Positions 31,560 through 41,736 of a stretch of DNA of 64,000 nt are shown piece by piece. A program made the position numbers and the translations under genes. The stretch's first letter is position 1. The number at the start of each line of letters is the position of its first letter. The notes under the pieces were generated by a model that did not search any database, was not told the origin of the DNA, and saw nothing but the letters and a program-made list of their open reading frames with translations. Origin of the DNA: Okeania sp. SIO2C9 (GTDB taxonomy: Bacteria > Cyanobacteriota > Cyanobacteriia > Cyanobacteriales > Microcoleaceae); assembly GCF_010672455.1 (NCBI RefSeq), contig NZ_JAAHGO010000012.1, forward strand, positions 52,598 to 116,597, written 5' to 3'.

Positions 31560-31735
31560 GTGACATTCTCCTACATCAAATCTAAAGACTATGATATAGG
31601 CTTCCCAACCTCACGGATAGGGATTTCTGTTTTGCTGGCGCAACGCTGCGCGTTACATGTCGCGGAGCGAAACACAGGGAGTGCAAGCACTTAACCCTCC
31701 ACAGACAGAGACGATGATACCCACCGCCTTTTTTT
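31560..31735 (-). promoter_or_regulatory. Conserved leader element upstream of psaB (TnpB right-end-like)
   Basis: Reading toward psaB, the segment starts AAAAAGGCGGTGGGT and ends GATGTAGGAGAATGTCAC, 49 bases before the psaB ATG. Apart from a 40-base palindromic insertion (about 31633-31672) it is nearly identical to 51051-51183 upstream of the porin gene. It can fold: GTGC-TT-GCAC inside GGAG/CTCC, and CCTAxATCA / TGATxTAGG before the end. The start, the GGTTGGGAAG segment and the GGAGxATGTCAC end resemble the right end of the tnpB element at 62.28-62.4 kb. Either a non-autonomous IS200/IS605 remnant or a leader RNA derived from one. Confidence 0.65.
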
Positions 31736-31762
31736 GGGGATTGAGGATCGTTCAATCCCCAA
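31734..31762. other. Perfect hairpin after psaA
   Basis: An 11-bp perfect inverted repeat TTGGGGATTGA / TCAATCCCCAA with a 7-base loop lies about 30 bases after the psaA stop. On the psaA strand it is followed by A, not T, so it is not a classical intrinsic terminator; it could protect the psaA mRNA end or act in processing between psaA and psaB. Confidence 0.7.
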
Positions 31763-31790
31763 GCAAGAATCTTAAAACGCTATTGCATTC

Positions 31791-34046
31791 TTATCCTACT
31801 GAAATTATTCGAGCCAGGAAGAATGCCCAGGTTGTGACAATTCCGCCCAGGAGATAGTGAGCTACCCCCACTGCCCGACCTTGAATGATACTTAGAGCGC
31901 GTGGCTGAATTGCTGGAGCAACCTTTAACTTATTATGAGCCCAAACGATAGACTCGATCAACTCTTGCCAGTAGCCACGACCACTGAACAAGAACATTAA
32001 GCTAAATGCCCAAACAAAGTGTGCAGCTAAGAACATCAAACCGTAGGCAGACAGAGCTGAACCGTAGGATGTAATTACCTGAGAAGCTTGTGCCCATAGG
32101 AAGTCACGCAACCAACCATTAATGGTAATTGCACTTTGTGCAAAGTTACCGTAAGTGATATGAGATACTGTACCATCTGGGTCTACTGTTCCCCAAACAT
32201 CTGACTGCATCTTCCAGCTAAAGTGGAAAATCACAATTGATAGGGAATTATACATCCAGAACAGACCTAGGAACACATGGTCCCAGCCAGAAACTTGACA
32301 AGTACCACCACGACCTGGACCATCGCAAGGGAATCGGAAGCCTAGTTCACTCTTATCAGGAATTAGACGAGAGTTACGGGCATAAAGTACACCTTTGAGA
32401 AGAATTAAAGCTGTAACGTGGATGGTAAAAGCATGGATATGGTGAACCATAAAGTCTGCCGTACCCAAAGCTATTGGCATCATTGCTACTTTACCGCCTA
32501 CTGCTACAACATCACCACCAAAAGCTGGGCTAACAGATGCTAAAGCATTAGGTGCAGTATTACCGGGTGCCATCATATGGATATTTTGTACCCACTGAGC
32601 AAAGATTGGCTGTAGTTGAATCCCAGTATCAGAGAACATATCCTGGGGACGGCCAAAAGCACGCATAGTATCGTTGTGAACGTACAAGCCAAAGCTATGG
32701 AAGCCCAAGAATATACATACCCAGTTTAAGTGGGAGATAATCGCATCCCGGTGACGAATTACACGGTCCAAGAGGTTATTAACGTTCTTGGCTGGATCGT
32801 AATCCCGGACCATAAAGATAGCAGCATGAGCTCCTGCTCCCACAATCAGGAATCCACCAATCCACACATGGTGTGTGAACAGAGATAACTGAGTTGGGTA
32901 GTCAGTAGCAATATAGGGATATGGTGGCATTGCATACATATGATGCGCCACGATTATGCTTAGGGAGCCCATCATTGCCAAATTAATTGCCAATTGAGCG
33001 TGCCAAGAGGTTGTCAGAATTTCATAGAGACCTTTGTGACCTTCTCCGGTTAATGGACCTTTGTGAGTCTCAAGAATTTCCTTCATGCTGTGACCAATGC
33101 CCCAGTTAGTCCGGTACATATGGCCAGCTACAATGAATAATACTGCTAATGCCAAGTGATGGTGAGCTGTATCAGATAACCACAAGCCACCTGTTACAGG
33201 GTTTAAACCACCTTTGAAGGTCAAGAAGTCAGCGTACTCACCCCAATTTAATGTGAAGAATGGAGTTAGACCTTTAGCAAAGCTAGGGTATAACTCTGCC
33301 ATTAAGCTAGAGTTCAAGATGAACTCATGAGGCAAAGGAATATCCTGTGGTGCTACGCCAGAATCTAACAATTTGTTAATTGGTAGAGAAACGTGAATCT
33401 GGTGACCAGCCCAAGATAAGCAACCTAGACCCAGTAAGCCTGCTAAGTGGTGGTTCATCATTGATTCCACATTCTGGAACCATTCCAACTTAGGAGCTTT
33501 CTTGTGATAATGGAACCAACCAGCAAACAGCATCAAGGCAGCCATTACCAAGGCACCGATCGCCGTGCAGTATAACTGGAACTCATTAGTTATACCGGAA
33601 GCACGCCACAACTGGAATAGACCAGAAGTTATCTGTATACCGTGGAAACCACCGCCAACATCACCATTTAAAATTTCTTGGCCAAATATAGGCCATACTA
33701 CTTGAGCACTTGGCTTAATACCTATGGGATCTGTGAGCCAAGCCTCATAGTTGGAAAATTTAGCGCCATGAAAATATGCGCCACTCAACCAGATAAATAT
33801 TACGGCCAGATGGCCAAAGTGTGCGCTAAAGATTTTGCGCGATACGTCTTCTAAATCGCTTGTATGACTATCAAAGTCATGAGCGTCAGCGTGTAGGTTC
33901 CAAATCCAAGTAGTTGTTTTTGGTCCTTTGGCTAGACTCCGCTCAAAGTGACCTGGCTTGCCCCACTTTTCAAATGAGGTGGGTACCGGGTCCTTATCTA
34001 CGGTTACTTTTACCTTTGCCTCGCGCTCTGGAGGACTTATGGTCAT
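31791..34046 (-). CDS. psaA: Photosystem I P700 apoprotein A1
   Basis: A 751-residue photosystem I core subunit with eleven transmembrane helices. The FX motif [19 protein letters not shown] is intact; N-terminus [20 protein letters not shown] and C-terminus [12 protein letters not shown] are canonical. Partner of PsaB in binding P700, A0, A1 and FX. The ATG follows AGAGGGGAGAGTC, a strong ribosome site. First gene of the psaAB operon; upstream at about 34190-34338 lies a TnpB right-end remnant on the same strand. Confidence 0.99.
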   Translation of the reverse strand: MTISPPEREAKVKVTVDKDPVPTSFEKWGKPGHFERSLAKGPKTTTWIWNLHADAHDFDSHTSDLEDVSRKIFSAHFGHLAVIFIWLSGAYFHGAKFSNYEAWLTDPIGIKPSAQVVWPIFGQEILNGDVGGGFHGIQITSGLFQLWRASGITNEFQLYCTAIGALVMAALMLFAGWFHYHKKAPKLEWFQNVESMMNHHLAGLLGLGCLSWAGHQIHVSLPINKLLDSGVAPQDIPLPHEFILNSSLMAELYPSFAKGLTPFFTLNWGEYADFLTFKGGLNPVTGGLWLSDTAHHHLALAVLFIVAGHMYRTNWGIGHSMKEILETHKGPLTGEGHKGLYEILTTSWHAQLAINLAMMGSLSIIVAHHMYAMPPYPYIATDYPTQLSLFTHHVWIGGFLIVGAGAHAAIFMVRDYDPAKNVNNLLDRVIRHRDAIISHLNWVCIFLGFHSFGLYVHNDTMRAFGRPQDMFSDTGIQLQPIFAQWVQNIHMMAPGNTAPNALASVSPAFGGDVVAVGGKVAMMPIALGTADFMVHHIHAFTIHVTALILLKGVLYARNSRLIPDKSELGFRFPCDGPGRGGTCQVSGWDHVFLGLFWMYNSLSIVIFHFSWKMQSDVWGTVDPDGTVSHITYGNFAQSAITINGWLRDFLWAQASQVITSYGSALSAYGLMFLAAHFVWAFSLMFLFSGRGYWQELIESIVWAHNKLKVAPAIQPRALSIIQGRAVGVAHYLLGGIVTTWAFFLARIISVG

Positions 34047-35098
34047 GAAGACTCTCCCCTCTGAAAGAAACTGAACTGAACTATTGATGTTGTCAACATT
34101 GATAACATTTGTAACGAATTATCAATCTCTTTTGCAAATTTACAGGTTTTAGCTGTCTTTTGCAGGAATGCAACACCGCACTCTTTAGATTATGCCACAA
34201 AGTATATAAGACTTTGGGTGACATACTCCCACACTATACCAAATGGTTAGTGTGGGCTTCTCGCTTCCCAGTCCTGCTATTGCATCGGACTCCACGAGCT
34301 TTAAGGACGGGATGCCCCACCGCCCTTTTTGCAGAGCTAAAAACTACGCGCCTAGCTCCGCGATCGGGTTTTACGTTTACCGCCGATTCATCTGACACCA
34401 AATTGAAAATTTCGCGCGCAGGCTTCTCGACGGTTTAGCTAAATTCTTTCAAATACATAGATTCGATTTTATCGATTTGAATGTAAATGAAAGTTCTTTA
34501 GGAGATTATAAACTTGCTTAACGAGTATAAGTTGTTTCTTTACAATTATTAAAATTTCTTTAGAACAACTTAATCAGCTATTGTTGCTTATCTCACGGTA
34601 AGAAAAAAAAGTCAAGACTGATCGCGATAAAATTTACAATTCTCAAAGTTAACTTATAGCAGGGAACAGGGAAAAGTGACAAAAGCTTTTCTCTGTCTCA
34701 GTTTCATCATCAATCTCTGTCAAACACCAATTCTTTCCTTGCTATATTTTTAACATAACTTAATTAAGTATTTTTGCTCAATTTTCTAGCATATAGAAAA
34801 AGTCAAGACTTATGACCGGAAAGTTTACAATTCTCAAAGTTAACTATTCTTTGAAAACTTTAAATTTGACTAGACAACTAGACTATAAGGACTTTTTTAC
34901 ATTTTGAAAAGCTCTAATATTGTTCGCCATACTCTAGATTAATTAATACCAATTTCATCAAAAAACAAAAAACTAAAAAAAGTAGTTAATCCCCATCAAT
35001 AGCAAAAATATTGATTTTAATGAGAAAATCATCATAAACAACAAAAAACTGAGAAAACAAATATCAATGTTAACTCTCAATTTATAGGAGTATAGTCC
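34047..35098. other. psaA upstream region and spacer
   Basis: The first 140 bases carry the psaA leader and promoter. A TnpB right-end remnant occupies about 34190-34338. The rest (34440-35098) is AT-rich; a segment AGTCAAGACT...CAAAGTTAACT occurs twice (about 34611-34655 and 34800-34846). No gene supported. Confidence 0.5.
34190..34338 (-). mobile_element. Solitary right-end remnant of a tnpB element
   Basis: On the minus strand this reads GGGCGGTGGGGCATCCCGTC, CTTAAAGC, GGACTGGGAAGCGAGAAGCCC, a 9-bp hairpin CCCACACTA / TAGTGTGGG (34228-34256), and GGGAGTATGTCACC. The same order is found after the intact tnpB at 62280-62395. No tnpB coding sequence remains. It points the same way as psaA, about 150 bases upstream of its ATG. 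Confidence 0.75.
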
Positions 35099-35293
35099 GT
35101 GTTTAATGTAAACTTGCCAAGAATATATGGCAGTCTGATTTCGGTTTTACAGAAAATATCCTCAAGAAGTTACATCAGTATAATGCATCGCCGACAGATG
35201 TACTTATTAGGACACGAGAAGAGGGAACAGGAAACAAAGGTAAGAATTTTAGACTCTTTATCTATTTTTGGATTTTTGACAAATCATCTAGAC

Positions 35294-37618
35294 TTGCTTA
35301 ACTTAAGAAAATTATTAACACTTCTAATTGTAGTAGTTTTAACTTCCGGTTTGGTCAGTTGTAGCGATCGCTTCTCTGAGCAACCTCAACTTAGCGAGGC
35401 AAAACCTGTAACGACTTCTATATCTAAAATATTGGAAGTTTCGCCACCAGAAATAATTCAGCAACTGCGTCAAGCGATCGACATCTACAAACCACAAGTT
35501 ACAATACAAAGTCCTCAACCAGACCAAATATTTGAAGACAATACTATTACAGTACAACTTCAGGTGAAAGACCTACCTATATTCAAGTCAGAATTAGACT
35601 TAGGACCTTATGTAGAAGTAATTTTAGACAACAAACCTTATAAAAAAATCTATGACCTAAATCAACCGCTGATTTTATCAGACTTAGAACCTGGTACTCA
35701 TACTATCAGAGTTTTTGCTTGTCGTCCGTGGGATGAAAGTTTTAAGAATGAAGGTGCTTATGCTCAAACAACTTTTCACATTTTCACTAAAACTACGAAT
35801 AATAATCCTGCTCCAAATTTACCACTATTAACTTACAATAGTCCCTTGGGTGACTATGGTGCTGAACCCATCTTGCTTGACTATTATCTTACCAATGCAC
35901 CGTCGCATTTAGTAGCACAAGAAGATCCTGAGGATGAAATAGTTGATTGGCGTATTCGTGTTACGGTTAATGGAACCAGTTTTATTACCGATCAATGGCA
36001 GTCAATATATTTAGAAGGGTTTCATCCAGGAAAAAATTGGATAAAGTTAGAATATATTGATGATGAGGGTAATGCTCTCAATGAGATTTATAATAGCACT
36101 ATTGCTTTGATTACCTACAAACCAGGTGGACAAGATGTTCTTAGTAAAATCATCGCCGGAGAAATTTCACTGAAGGAAGCATATAGTATAGTTGACCCAG
36201 AATACATTTATCAGGAAACCCAACCAGAATTAACTCCAGAATTAGAAATAGAGGATATTCCTACTGCTGAACCAGAAGAAATTGAAGTAGAGGAAATATT
36301 AATTACACCAGAAGTAGAGGATATTCCTACTGCTGAACCAGAAGAAATTGAAGCAGAGGAAATATTAATTACACCAGAAATAGAGGATATTCCTACTGCT
36401 GAACCAGAAAAAATTGAAGTAGAGGAAACATTAATTACACCAGAAGTAGAGGATATTCCTACTGCTGAACCAGAAGAAATTGAAGTAGAAGAAATTCCTA
36501 CTACTGAAGCAGAAGAAATTGAAGTAGAAGAAATTCCTACTACTGAAGCAGAAATTGAGGTAGAGGAAACTTTTACTGAAGAAGCAACCTCAAAAATAGA
36601 AACTACCGAAGCAAACGAACTACCAATAACAAAAGAAAAAATAGGTGAATTTGTAAATCGTGTTAGAGATAGATTTAAAGGTCTTATAAATAAAGTTACC
36701 GAAAAACAGAAATCAGCAACTCTAGACACAATAGAAAAACCAAATTTAGAAGAAAATTTCAATCCATCAGAAAAATCTGAAGTTCAAGATTCACTTCAGG
36801 AAAATGAGTTTCCTAGTCTGCCAGAAATAGTAGAGGAAGTACCAACACCAGAATCAGTAGAAAAACTGCCTCCGCAAGAAACTTCTGCTTTGACCCCAAA
36901 TGTAGAAGAAAGTAATGAATCAGTAGAAAATCCTTCTACTTCTATACCTGAAGTTGTAGAAGATTTTCCACAAGATACTATTTCAGAATCAGAACAAATT
37001 ACCGAACAAAATTCTGAAGTAGTTGTAGAACCTATTCCCACTGAAAGTAATGATTCTACTATTTCTATACCTGAAGCTGTAGAAGATTTTCCACAAGATA
37101 CAATTCCAGACTCAGAACAAATTACCGAACAAAATTCTGAAGTAGTTGTAGAACCTATTCCCACTGAAAGTAATGATTCTACTATTTCTATACCTGAAGC
37201 TGTAGAAGATTTTCAGCAAGATACTACTCCAGATTTAGAACAAATTACCGAACAAAATTCTGAAGTAGTTGTAGAACCTATTCCCACTGAAAATGATGAT
37301 TCTACTATTTCTATACCTGAAGTTGTAGAAGATTTTCAGCAAGATACTACTCCAGACTCAGAACAAATTACCGAACAAAATTCTGAAGTAATTGTAGAAC
37401 CTATTCCCACTGAAAATGATGATTCTACTATTTCTATACCTGAAGTTGTAGAAGATTTTCAGCAAGATACTACTCCAGATTTAGAACAAATTATGGAACA
37501 AAAACCTGAAGTAGTTGTGGAGTCTATCTCACCTGAAAGTGATGATTCTATACAAGAAATTACTGAAGAAATTGAATCTGAAAATAATCTTGATTCTCCA
37601 GAAGAGATAATAGAATAA
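35294..37618 (+). CDS. Acidic repeat-containing lipoprotein
   Basis: The open frame begins at a GTG at 35099 (after AGGAG), but a lipobox LTSGLVSC occurs only at residue 88 of that frame; a TTG at 35294 would give a normal lipoprotein signal (LLNLRKLLTLLIVVV then LVSC), so the start is uncertain. A globular region (about 35400-36200) is followed by two repeat arrays: about 22-residue units with EDIPTAEPEEIEVEEI (36245-36560), and 39-residue units IPEVVEDFPQDTI ... NSEVVVEPIPTE (about 36945-37560, five copies). Very rich in Glu, Pro and Thr. Family not recognised; probably a surface or periplasmic protein. Confidence 0.7.
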   Translation: MLNLRKLLTLLIVVVLTSGLVSCSDRFSEQPQLSEAKPVTTSISKILEVSPPEIIQQLRQAIDIYKPQVTIQSPQPDQIFEDNTITVQLQVKDLPIFKSELDLGPYVEVILDNKPYKKIYDLNQPLILSDLEPGTHTIRVFACRPWDESFKNEGAYAQTTFHIFTKTTNNNPAPNLPLLTYNSPLGDYGAEPILLDYYLTNAPSHLVAQEDPEDEIVDWRIRVTVNGTSFITDQWQSIYLEGFHPGKNWIKLEYIDDEGNALNEIYNSTIALITYKPGGQDVLSKIIAGEISLKEAYSIVDPEYIYQETQPELTPELEIEDIPTAEPEEIEVEEILITPEVEDIPTAEPEEIEAEEILITPEIEDIPTAEPEKIEVEETLITPEVEDIPTAEPEEIEVEEIPTTEAEEIEVEEIPTTEAEIEVEETFTEEATSKIETTEANELPITKEKIGEFVNRVRDRFKGLINKVTEKQKSATLDTIEKPNLEENFNPSEKSEVQDSLQENEFPSLPEIVEEVPTPESVEKLPPQETSALTPNVEESNESVENPSTSIPEVVEDFPQDTISESEQITEQNSEVVVEPIPTESNDSTISIPEAVEDFPQDTIPDSEQITEQNSEVVVEPIPTESNDSTISIPEAVEDFQQDTTPDLEQITEQNSEVVVEPIPTENDDSTISIPEVVEDFQQDTTPDSEQITEQNSEVIVEPIPTENDDSTISIPEVVEDFQQDTTPDLEQIMEQKPEVVVESISPESDDSIQEITEEIESENNLDSPEEIIE

Positions 37619-38477
37619 ATTTCTATTTGCCGAGTAATTAATATTTAAAACTTCTCCTTTAAATAGGAAAAAAGGAAAAATATTCTTTTTAGTCGATTCT
37701 CTTATTTTCAAGGAGATGTAATTGTTAATTATATCATGTCCGGCAGCATCGGTCTTGTATAGCAAAGGTAAGGAAGAAGGAAGAGGGAAGAGAGAAGAGG
37801 AAGAAAGGCTACCCTCGCAAGAAAAAAACCATTATTTCCTGTAGATATTCACCCTTGGGTTTACACAAACGATATAAACGGACATGATATTATTAATTTT
37901 TGAAAGTAATTTTATAGCAGTCGAAGGAAAGGTTAGGACACATCAAAAGCTTAAAACTCAGACAACGTAATATTTTTCCTTCTTCCTTCTTTCTTCTTTC
38001 TTCTTCCTTCTGCTATAAGGTAAATAAACCACTTATAGAGATGTTATATAAAACGCCTCTATAAGTGACAAATATCCAGTCTTAATAAGCCTTAATATAC
38101 AATCCGGTTATATAGTATATGTTCATAATTGGTGTCTACACTTCAATCCCCCCATCTCCCCATCTCCCCATCTCCCTATCTCCCTATCTCCCTACGATAC
38201 AATAACTATTCAACCGGATTCTATATAATAACCTATTCCAAGGTAAGCATTCAGCTATTAGCCATCAGCGCTTCAGCACTAATACCCTGTGCTTAAGGAC
38301 CAGGTTTAAATGAATATAGACTTTGGAGCTGACTTTTGTAACAAGATTTTTCGTTTCTCAATTAAATATTGCTTTGATAACTAACTAAAAGGAGTAGCTG
38401 ATAGCTGATAGCTGACGGCTGAATGCTTACATTCCAAGACAAAATTAATAGCTGATAGCTGACAGCTGAATGCTTAC
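37619..38477. other. Repeat-filled intergenic region
   Basis: No gene seen. Contains AAGGAAGA tandems near 37765-37805, CTTCTTTCTTC tandems near 37980, CCCCATCTCC tandems (about 38148-38195), a MITE (38243-38430) and a further truncated right end of that MITE ending GCTGAATGCTTAC at about 38476. Confidence 0.5.
38243..38430. mobile_element. MITE family 1, copy 3
   Basis: A 188-bp element with perfect 13-bp termini GTAAGCATTCAGC / GCTGAATGCTTAC, flanked by a perfect 8-bp target duplication ATTCCAAG at 38235-38242 and 38431-38438. The interior differs from copies 1 and 2. An adjacent truncated copy of the right end lies at about 38449-38477. Confidence 0.88.
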
Positions 38478-39122
38478 TTAATAACTGTCATGATAAATCA
38501 CTGCGTCCTTTAATTTACGCTTTTCCCAGTTAACAATTTCCAGCAAAGGACGTTCTGTGAATTCTGTGACATAACCTAAACATAAATACGCTATTAATTC
38601 ATTTTCTGGAGGAGCATTAAGAATAGTTTTTACCTCTTTTTCGTCTAAAATACTTACCCAACCTAACCCTATATTCTCCGCTCTAGCCATTAACCACAAA
38701 TTTTGAATTGCCAGACAAACACTGTATGGTCCAACTTTCTCTGTACAAGTTTGACCTAAGACAGGATTAGGTGAGGGCTTATAAAAAACAGCAATATTAA
38801 CAGGAGTTTTAGTCATTCCAGTGCCAATCAATTGAAATTGATGAGGTAAAGGCCGATCTTTGAATATTTCTTCTGCTTTTTCATTTTCTCTTTCAAAAGA
38901 TGCTTTGATTTTGGCCTTAATTGATGGATCACGAATAATCACAAATTCCCAGGGTTGAGAAAAACCAACTGAAGGAGCGTGTAAAGCAGCAAATAGTAAA
39001 CGCTCTATTACTAGATCGGGAATTTCTTTACTAATAAACTTTGCTACTGGTTCTGTTCGACGATGAACGATAATATCTTCAAGTGTTTGACGTTCTTGTT
39101 CTGTAAAAATTCTACCTTTCAT
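38478..39122 (-). CDS. bluB: 5,6-dimethylbenzimidazole synthase BluB
   Basis: About 214 residues from the ATG at 39122 (MKGRIFTEQERQTLEDII); the frame extends to a TTG at 39137. A flavin-dependent nitroreductase-fold enzyme; the segments HAPSVGFSQPWEFVIIRD, YSVCLAIQNLWLMARAENI and GLGWVSIL are characteristic of BluB, which cleaves reduced FMN to make the lower ligand of cobalamin. Presence suggests true cobalamin rather than only pseudocobalamin, which would be uncommon in cyanobacteria. A general nitroreductase role remains possible. cobM lies 17 kb away; ribBA (FMN pathway) is divergent next door. Confidence 0.8.
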   Translation of the reverse strand: MKGRIFTEQERQTLEDIIVHRRTEPVAKFISKEIPDLVIERLLFAALHAPSVGFSQPWEFVIIRDPSIKAKIKASFERENEKAEEIFKDRPLPHQFQLIGTGMTKTPVNIAVFYKPSPNPVLGQTCTEKVGPYSVCLAIQNLWLMARAENIGLGWVSILDEKEVKTILNAPPENELIAYLCLGYVTEFTERPLLEIVNWEKRKLKDAVIYHDSY

Positions 39123-39324
39123 ATTATTTATTTCCAATTATTGTATGATATTTTCTATCTGAAACTCAATTACTTAATAGAGTCTTCAAGTTCCTGTAAG
39201 GTATATTCTCAACTATCTATCTAATTTATTCATTCTTGTTACTATACTTCCGTAGCCTAGGAAACCCTATAATCTTTGTATATCGTTATAATCTTTGTAT
39301 ACTTTTAAACATATTTTGAAAAAA

Positions 39325-41061
39325 ATGGCAAAACCAGGGAAGCTATCTGTGAATAAACAGCCAAACGAACAATTTCAATTTGACTCCATTGATGCTGCAC
39401 TAGCAGACATTAAAGCAGGTAAGTCTGTAGTAGTAGTCGATGATGAACATCGAGAAAACGAAGGAGATGTAATTTGTGCAGCTCAATTTGCGACTCCAGA
39501 CATGATTAACTTTATGGCAGTAGAAGCTAGAGGTCTAATTTGTCTGTCATTGACAGGCGATCGCCTTGACGAATTAGATATTCCACTTATGGTTACTAAA
39601 AATACTGATAGTAACCAAACAGCTTTTACTGTTAGTATTGATGCTTCCCCACAGTTGGGAGTTTCTACAGGTATCTCAGCAGAAGACCGAGCGCGTACTA
39701 TTCAAGCTGTCATTAACCCTACTACCAAACCGGAAGATTTACGTCGTCCCGGTCATGTCTTCCCCATTCGAGCTAAAGAAGGAGGAGTATTAAAACGAGC
39801 TGGTCATACAGAAGCTGCTGTTGACTTAGCTAGATTAGCAGGTTTATATCCAGCGGGAGTTATTTGTGAAATTCAAAACCCAGACGGTTCGATGGCAAGG
39901 TTACCTCAATTAATAGAATATGCTCAAACTCATAATCTGAAATTGATCAGTATTGCCGATCTTATCAGTTATCGAATCAGACACGATCGCTTTGTTTACC
40001 GAGAAGCTATTGCTAAGTTACCATCCCAATTTGGTGAGTTCCAAATTTATGCTTACCGCAATACTCAAAATAATTCGGAACATGTAGCTATTGTTAAAGG
40101 CAACCCAGAAGAGTTTCAGGAAAAGGATGTCATGGTGCGGGTACATTCTGAGTGTTTGACTGGAGATGCTTTCGGTTCCCTCCGTTGTGACTGTCGAATG
40201 CAACTGCAAGCAGCGATGAAAATGATAGAAAAAGCGGGTGCGGGAGTGGTCGTCTATTTGCGACAAGAGGGTAGGGGAATAGGTTTAATTAATAAAATGA
40301 AAGCTTATTCATTGCAGGATATGGGATTAGATACTGTGGAAGCTAATGAAAAATTAGGGTTTCCAGCAGATTTGCGCAACTATGGTGTGGGAGCGCAAAT
40401 ATTAAATGATTTGGGTGTGAAAAAAATTCGTTTAATTACAAATAATCCTAGGAAAATAGCAGGTTTAAATGGTTATGGAATTGAAGTAGTAGATCGGGTG
40501 CCTTTGTTAATTGAAACAACAGATTATAATTCTACTTATTTGGCGACGAAGGCGCAAAAATTAGGTCATATGTTGTTACGCAGTTATTTAGTGACAATTG
40601 CTATTGATTGGAATGATGAAAACACAGAAGGAAAATTTGTTGATAATTCTTTGGTTAAAACTTTGAAATCTCCCCTTCAAAAGCGCTATGAATATTTGGA
40701 AAAATTACGCAGTTTAATCAAAGAAGATGATTTTCTGTTGCGGGAAGAAACTAGAGCAGTGGCAACAGCGGTTTTTGCTCAAGCACCTTTAATAGTTAAT
40801 TTTGGTTTAGAAAAAGCAACATTAATTACATCTGAATGGTATCAACAATCAAATAATCCTTATTTGGAGGCGATCGCTAAAGTCTTAACAGAAATATCCC
40901 AATGGGAAAATATTTTCAAATTGGAATTTCTCATTGCTTCTGGTGTCGATCCTATGACTACCTTACAAGGAAAACTAAAACGTCATAGTTTTGAAATAAC
41001 TGAATTATTGACAGTTATGGAACATTTGGAAACACAAAAAATTTATAGTTTAAAAGTTTAG
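39325..41061 (+). CDS. ribBA: Bifunctional DHBP synthase / GTP cyclohydrolase II
   Basis: About 578 residues from the ATG at 39325 (MAKPGKLSV). The N-terminal RibB domain has [20 protein letters not shown] (acidic loop) and [16 protein letters not shown]; the RibA domain has [20 protein letters not shown] (zinc-binding C-x10-C-x-C) and [22 protein letters not shown]-terminal extension of about 150 residues follows, without a recognised domain. It supplies both branches of riboflavin synthesis. A short sequence ATAATCTTTGTATA is duplicated just upstream (about 39268-39302). Confidence 0.95.
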   Translation: MAKPGKLSVNKQPNEQFQFDSIDAALADIKAGKSVVVVDDEHRENEGDVICAAQFATPDMINFMAVEARGLICLSLTGDRLDELDIPLMVTKNTDSNQTAFTVSIDASPQLGVSTGISAEDRARTIQAVINPTTKPEDLRRPGHVFPIRAKEGGVLKRAGHTEAAVDLARLAGLYPAGVICEIQNPDGSMARLPQLIEYAQTHNLKLISIADLISYRIRHDRFVYREAIAKLPSQFGEFQIYAYRNTQNNSEHVAIVKGNPEEFQEKDVMVRVHSECLTGDAFGSLRCDCRMQLQAAMKMIEKAGAGVVVYLRQEGRGIGLINKMKAYSLQDMGLDTVEANEKLGFPADLRNYGVGAQILNDLGVKKIRLITNNPRKIAGLNGYGIEVVDRVPLLIETTDYNSTYLATKAQKLGHMLLRSYLVTIAIDWNDENTEGKFVDNSLVKTLKSPLQKRYEYLEKLRSLIKEDDFLLREETRAVATAVFAQAPLIVNFGLEKATLITSEWYQQSNNPYLEAIAKVLTEISQWENIFKLEFLIASGVDPMTTLQGKLKRHSFEITELLTVMEHLETQKIYSLKV

Positions 41062-41130
41062 GAGTCAGGAGAAGGAAGAAGGAGTCAGGAGACAGGAGTC
41101 AGGAGTCAGAATGGAAGAAAGAGGTGAAAA

Positions 41131-41560
41131 TGTCATTGCGAGGGGGGTGAGAAACACTAGAAGTCTATAGTTAGCATTTTCACCCCCCGAAGCAATCCCA
41201 ATCCCAATACTAGAGATTGCTTCCCTGACGGAATGCTTCGCAAACCCTGTCGCTCGCAATGACAATGTGAAAATGTCATTGCGAGGGGGGTGAGAAACAC
41301 TAGAAGTCTATAGTTAGCATTTTCACCCCCCGAAGCAATCCCAATCCCAATACTAGAGATTGCTTCCCTGACGGAATGCTTCGCAAACCCTGTCGCTCGC
41401 AATGACAATGTGAAAATGTCATTGCGAGGGGGGTGAGAAACACTAGAAGTCTATAGTTAGCATTTTCACCCCCCGAAGCAATCTCAATCCCAATACTAGA
41501 GATTGCTTCCCTGACGGAATGCTTCGCAAACCCTGTCGCTCGCAATGACAATTTGAGATT
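41131..41560. repeat. 143-bp unit repeated three times in tandem
   Basis: Units start at 41131, 41274 and 41417, exactly 143 bp apart and almost identical. Each has GTCATTGCGAG at one end and CTCGCAATGAC at the other (11-bp inverted repeat) and an internal GAAGCAATC / GAGATTGCTTC. Short open frames reading MSLRATGFAKHSVREAI on the minus strand come from the repeat and are not genes. Confidence 0.9.
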
Positions 41561-41736
41561 GCTTCCCTGTCGGTCGCAATGACCAAAATATATACTGCGT
41601 AAGTCCTGTTTAATATTTGTCAACCATCAACTTTGTAACTGCTGAGTAGCGATCGCCCATAGATTGTACTAGATTGTAGGGTATGATTTGTGGGTAGTTA
41701 GTCGCACACTCCAAATTAAAGTAGGAAAATAGAAAA

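Noticed and set aside
31734..31762. Intrinsic terminator between psaA and psaB
   Set aside because: The T run precedes the hairpin on the other strand; in the psaA direction it is followed by A, so it would not terminate psaA transcription.
36211..37164. Long minus-strand ORFs opposite the acidic lipoprotein
   Set aside because: Shadow frames of the GAA-rich repeats on the plus strand.
41065..41623. Three overlapping minus-strand ORFs reading MSLRATGFAKHSVREAI
   Set aside because: They are translations of the 143-bp tandem repeat, with no codon-use or homology support.
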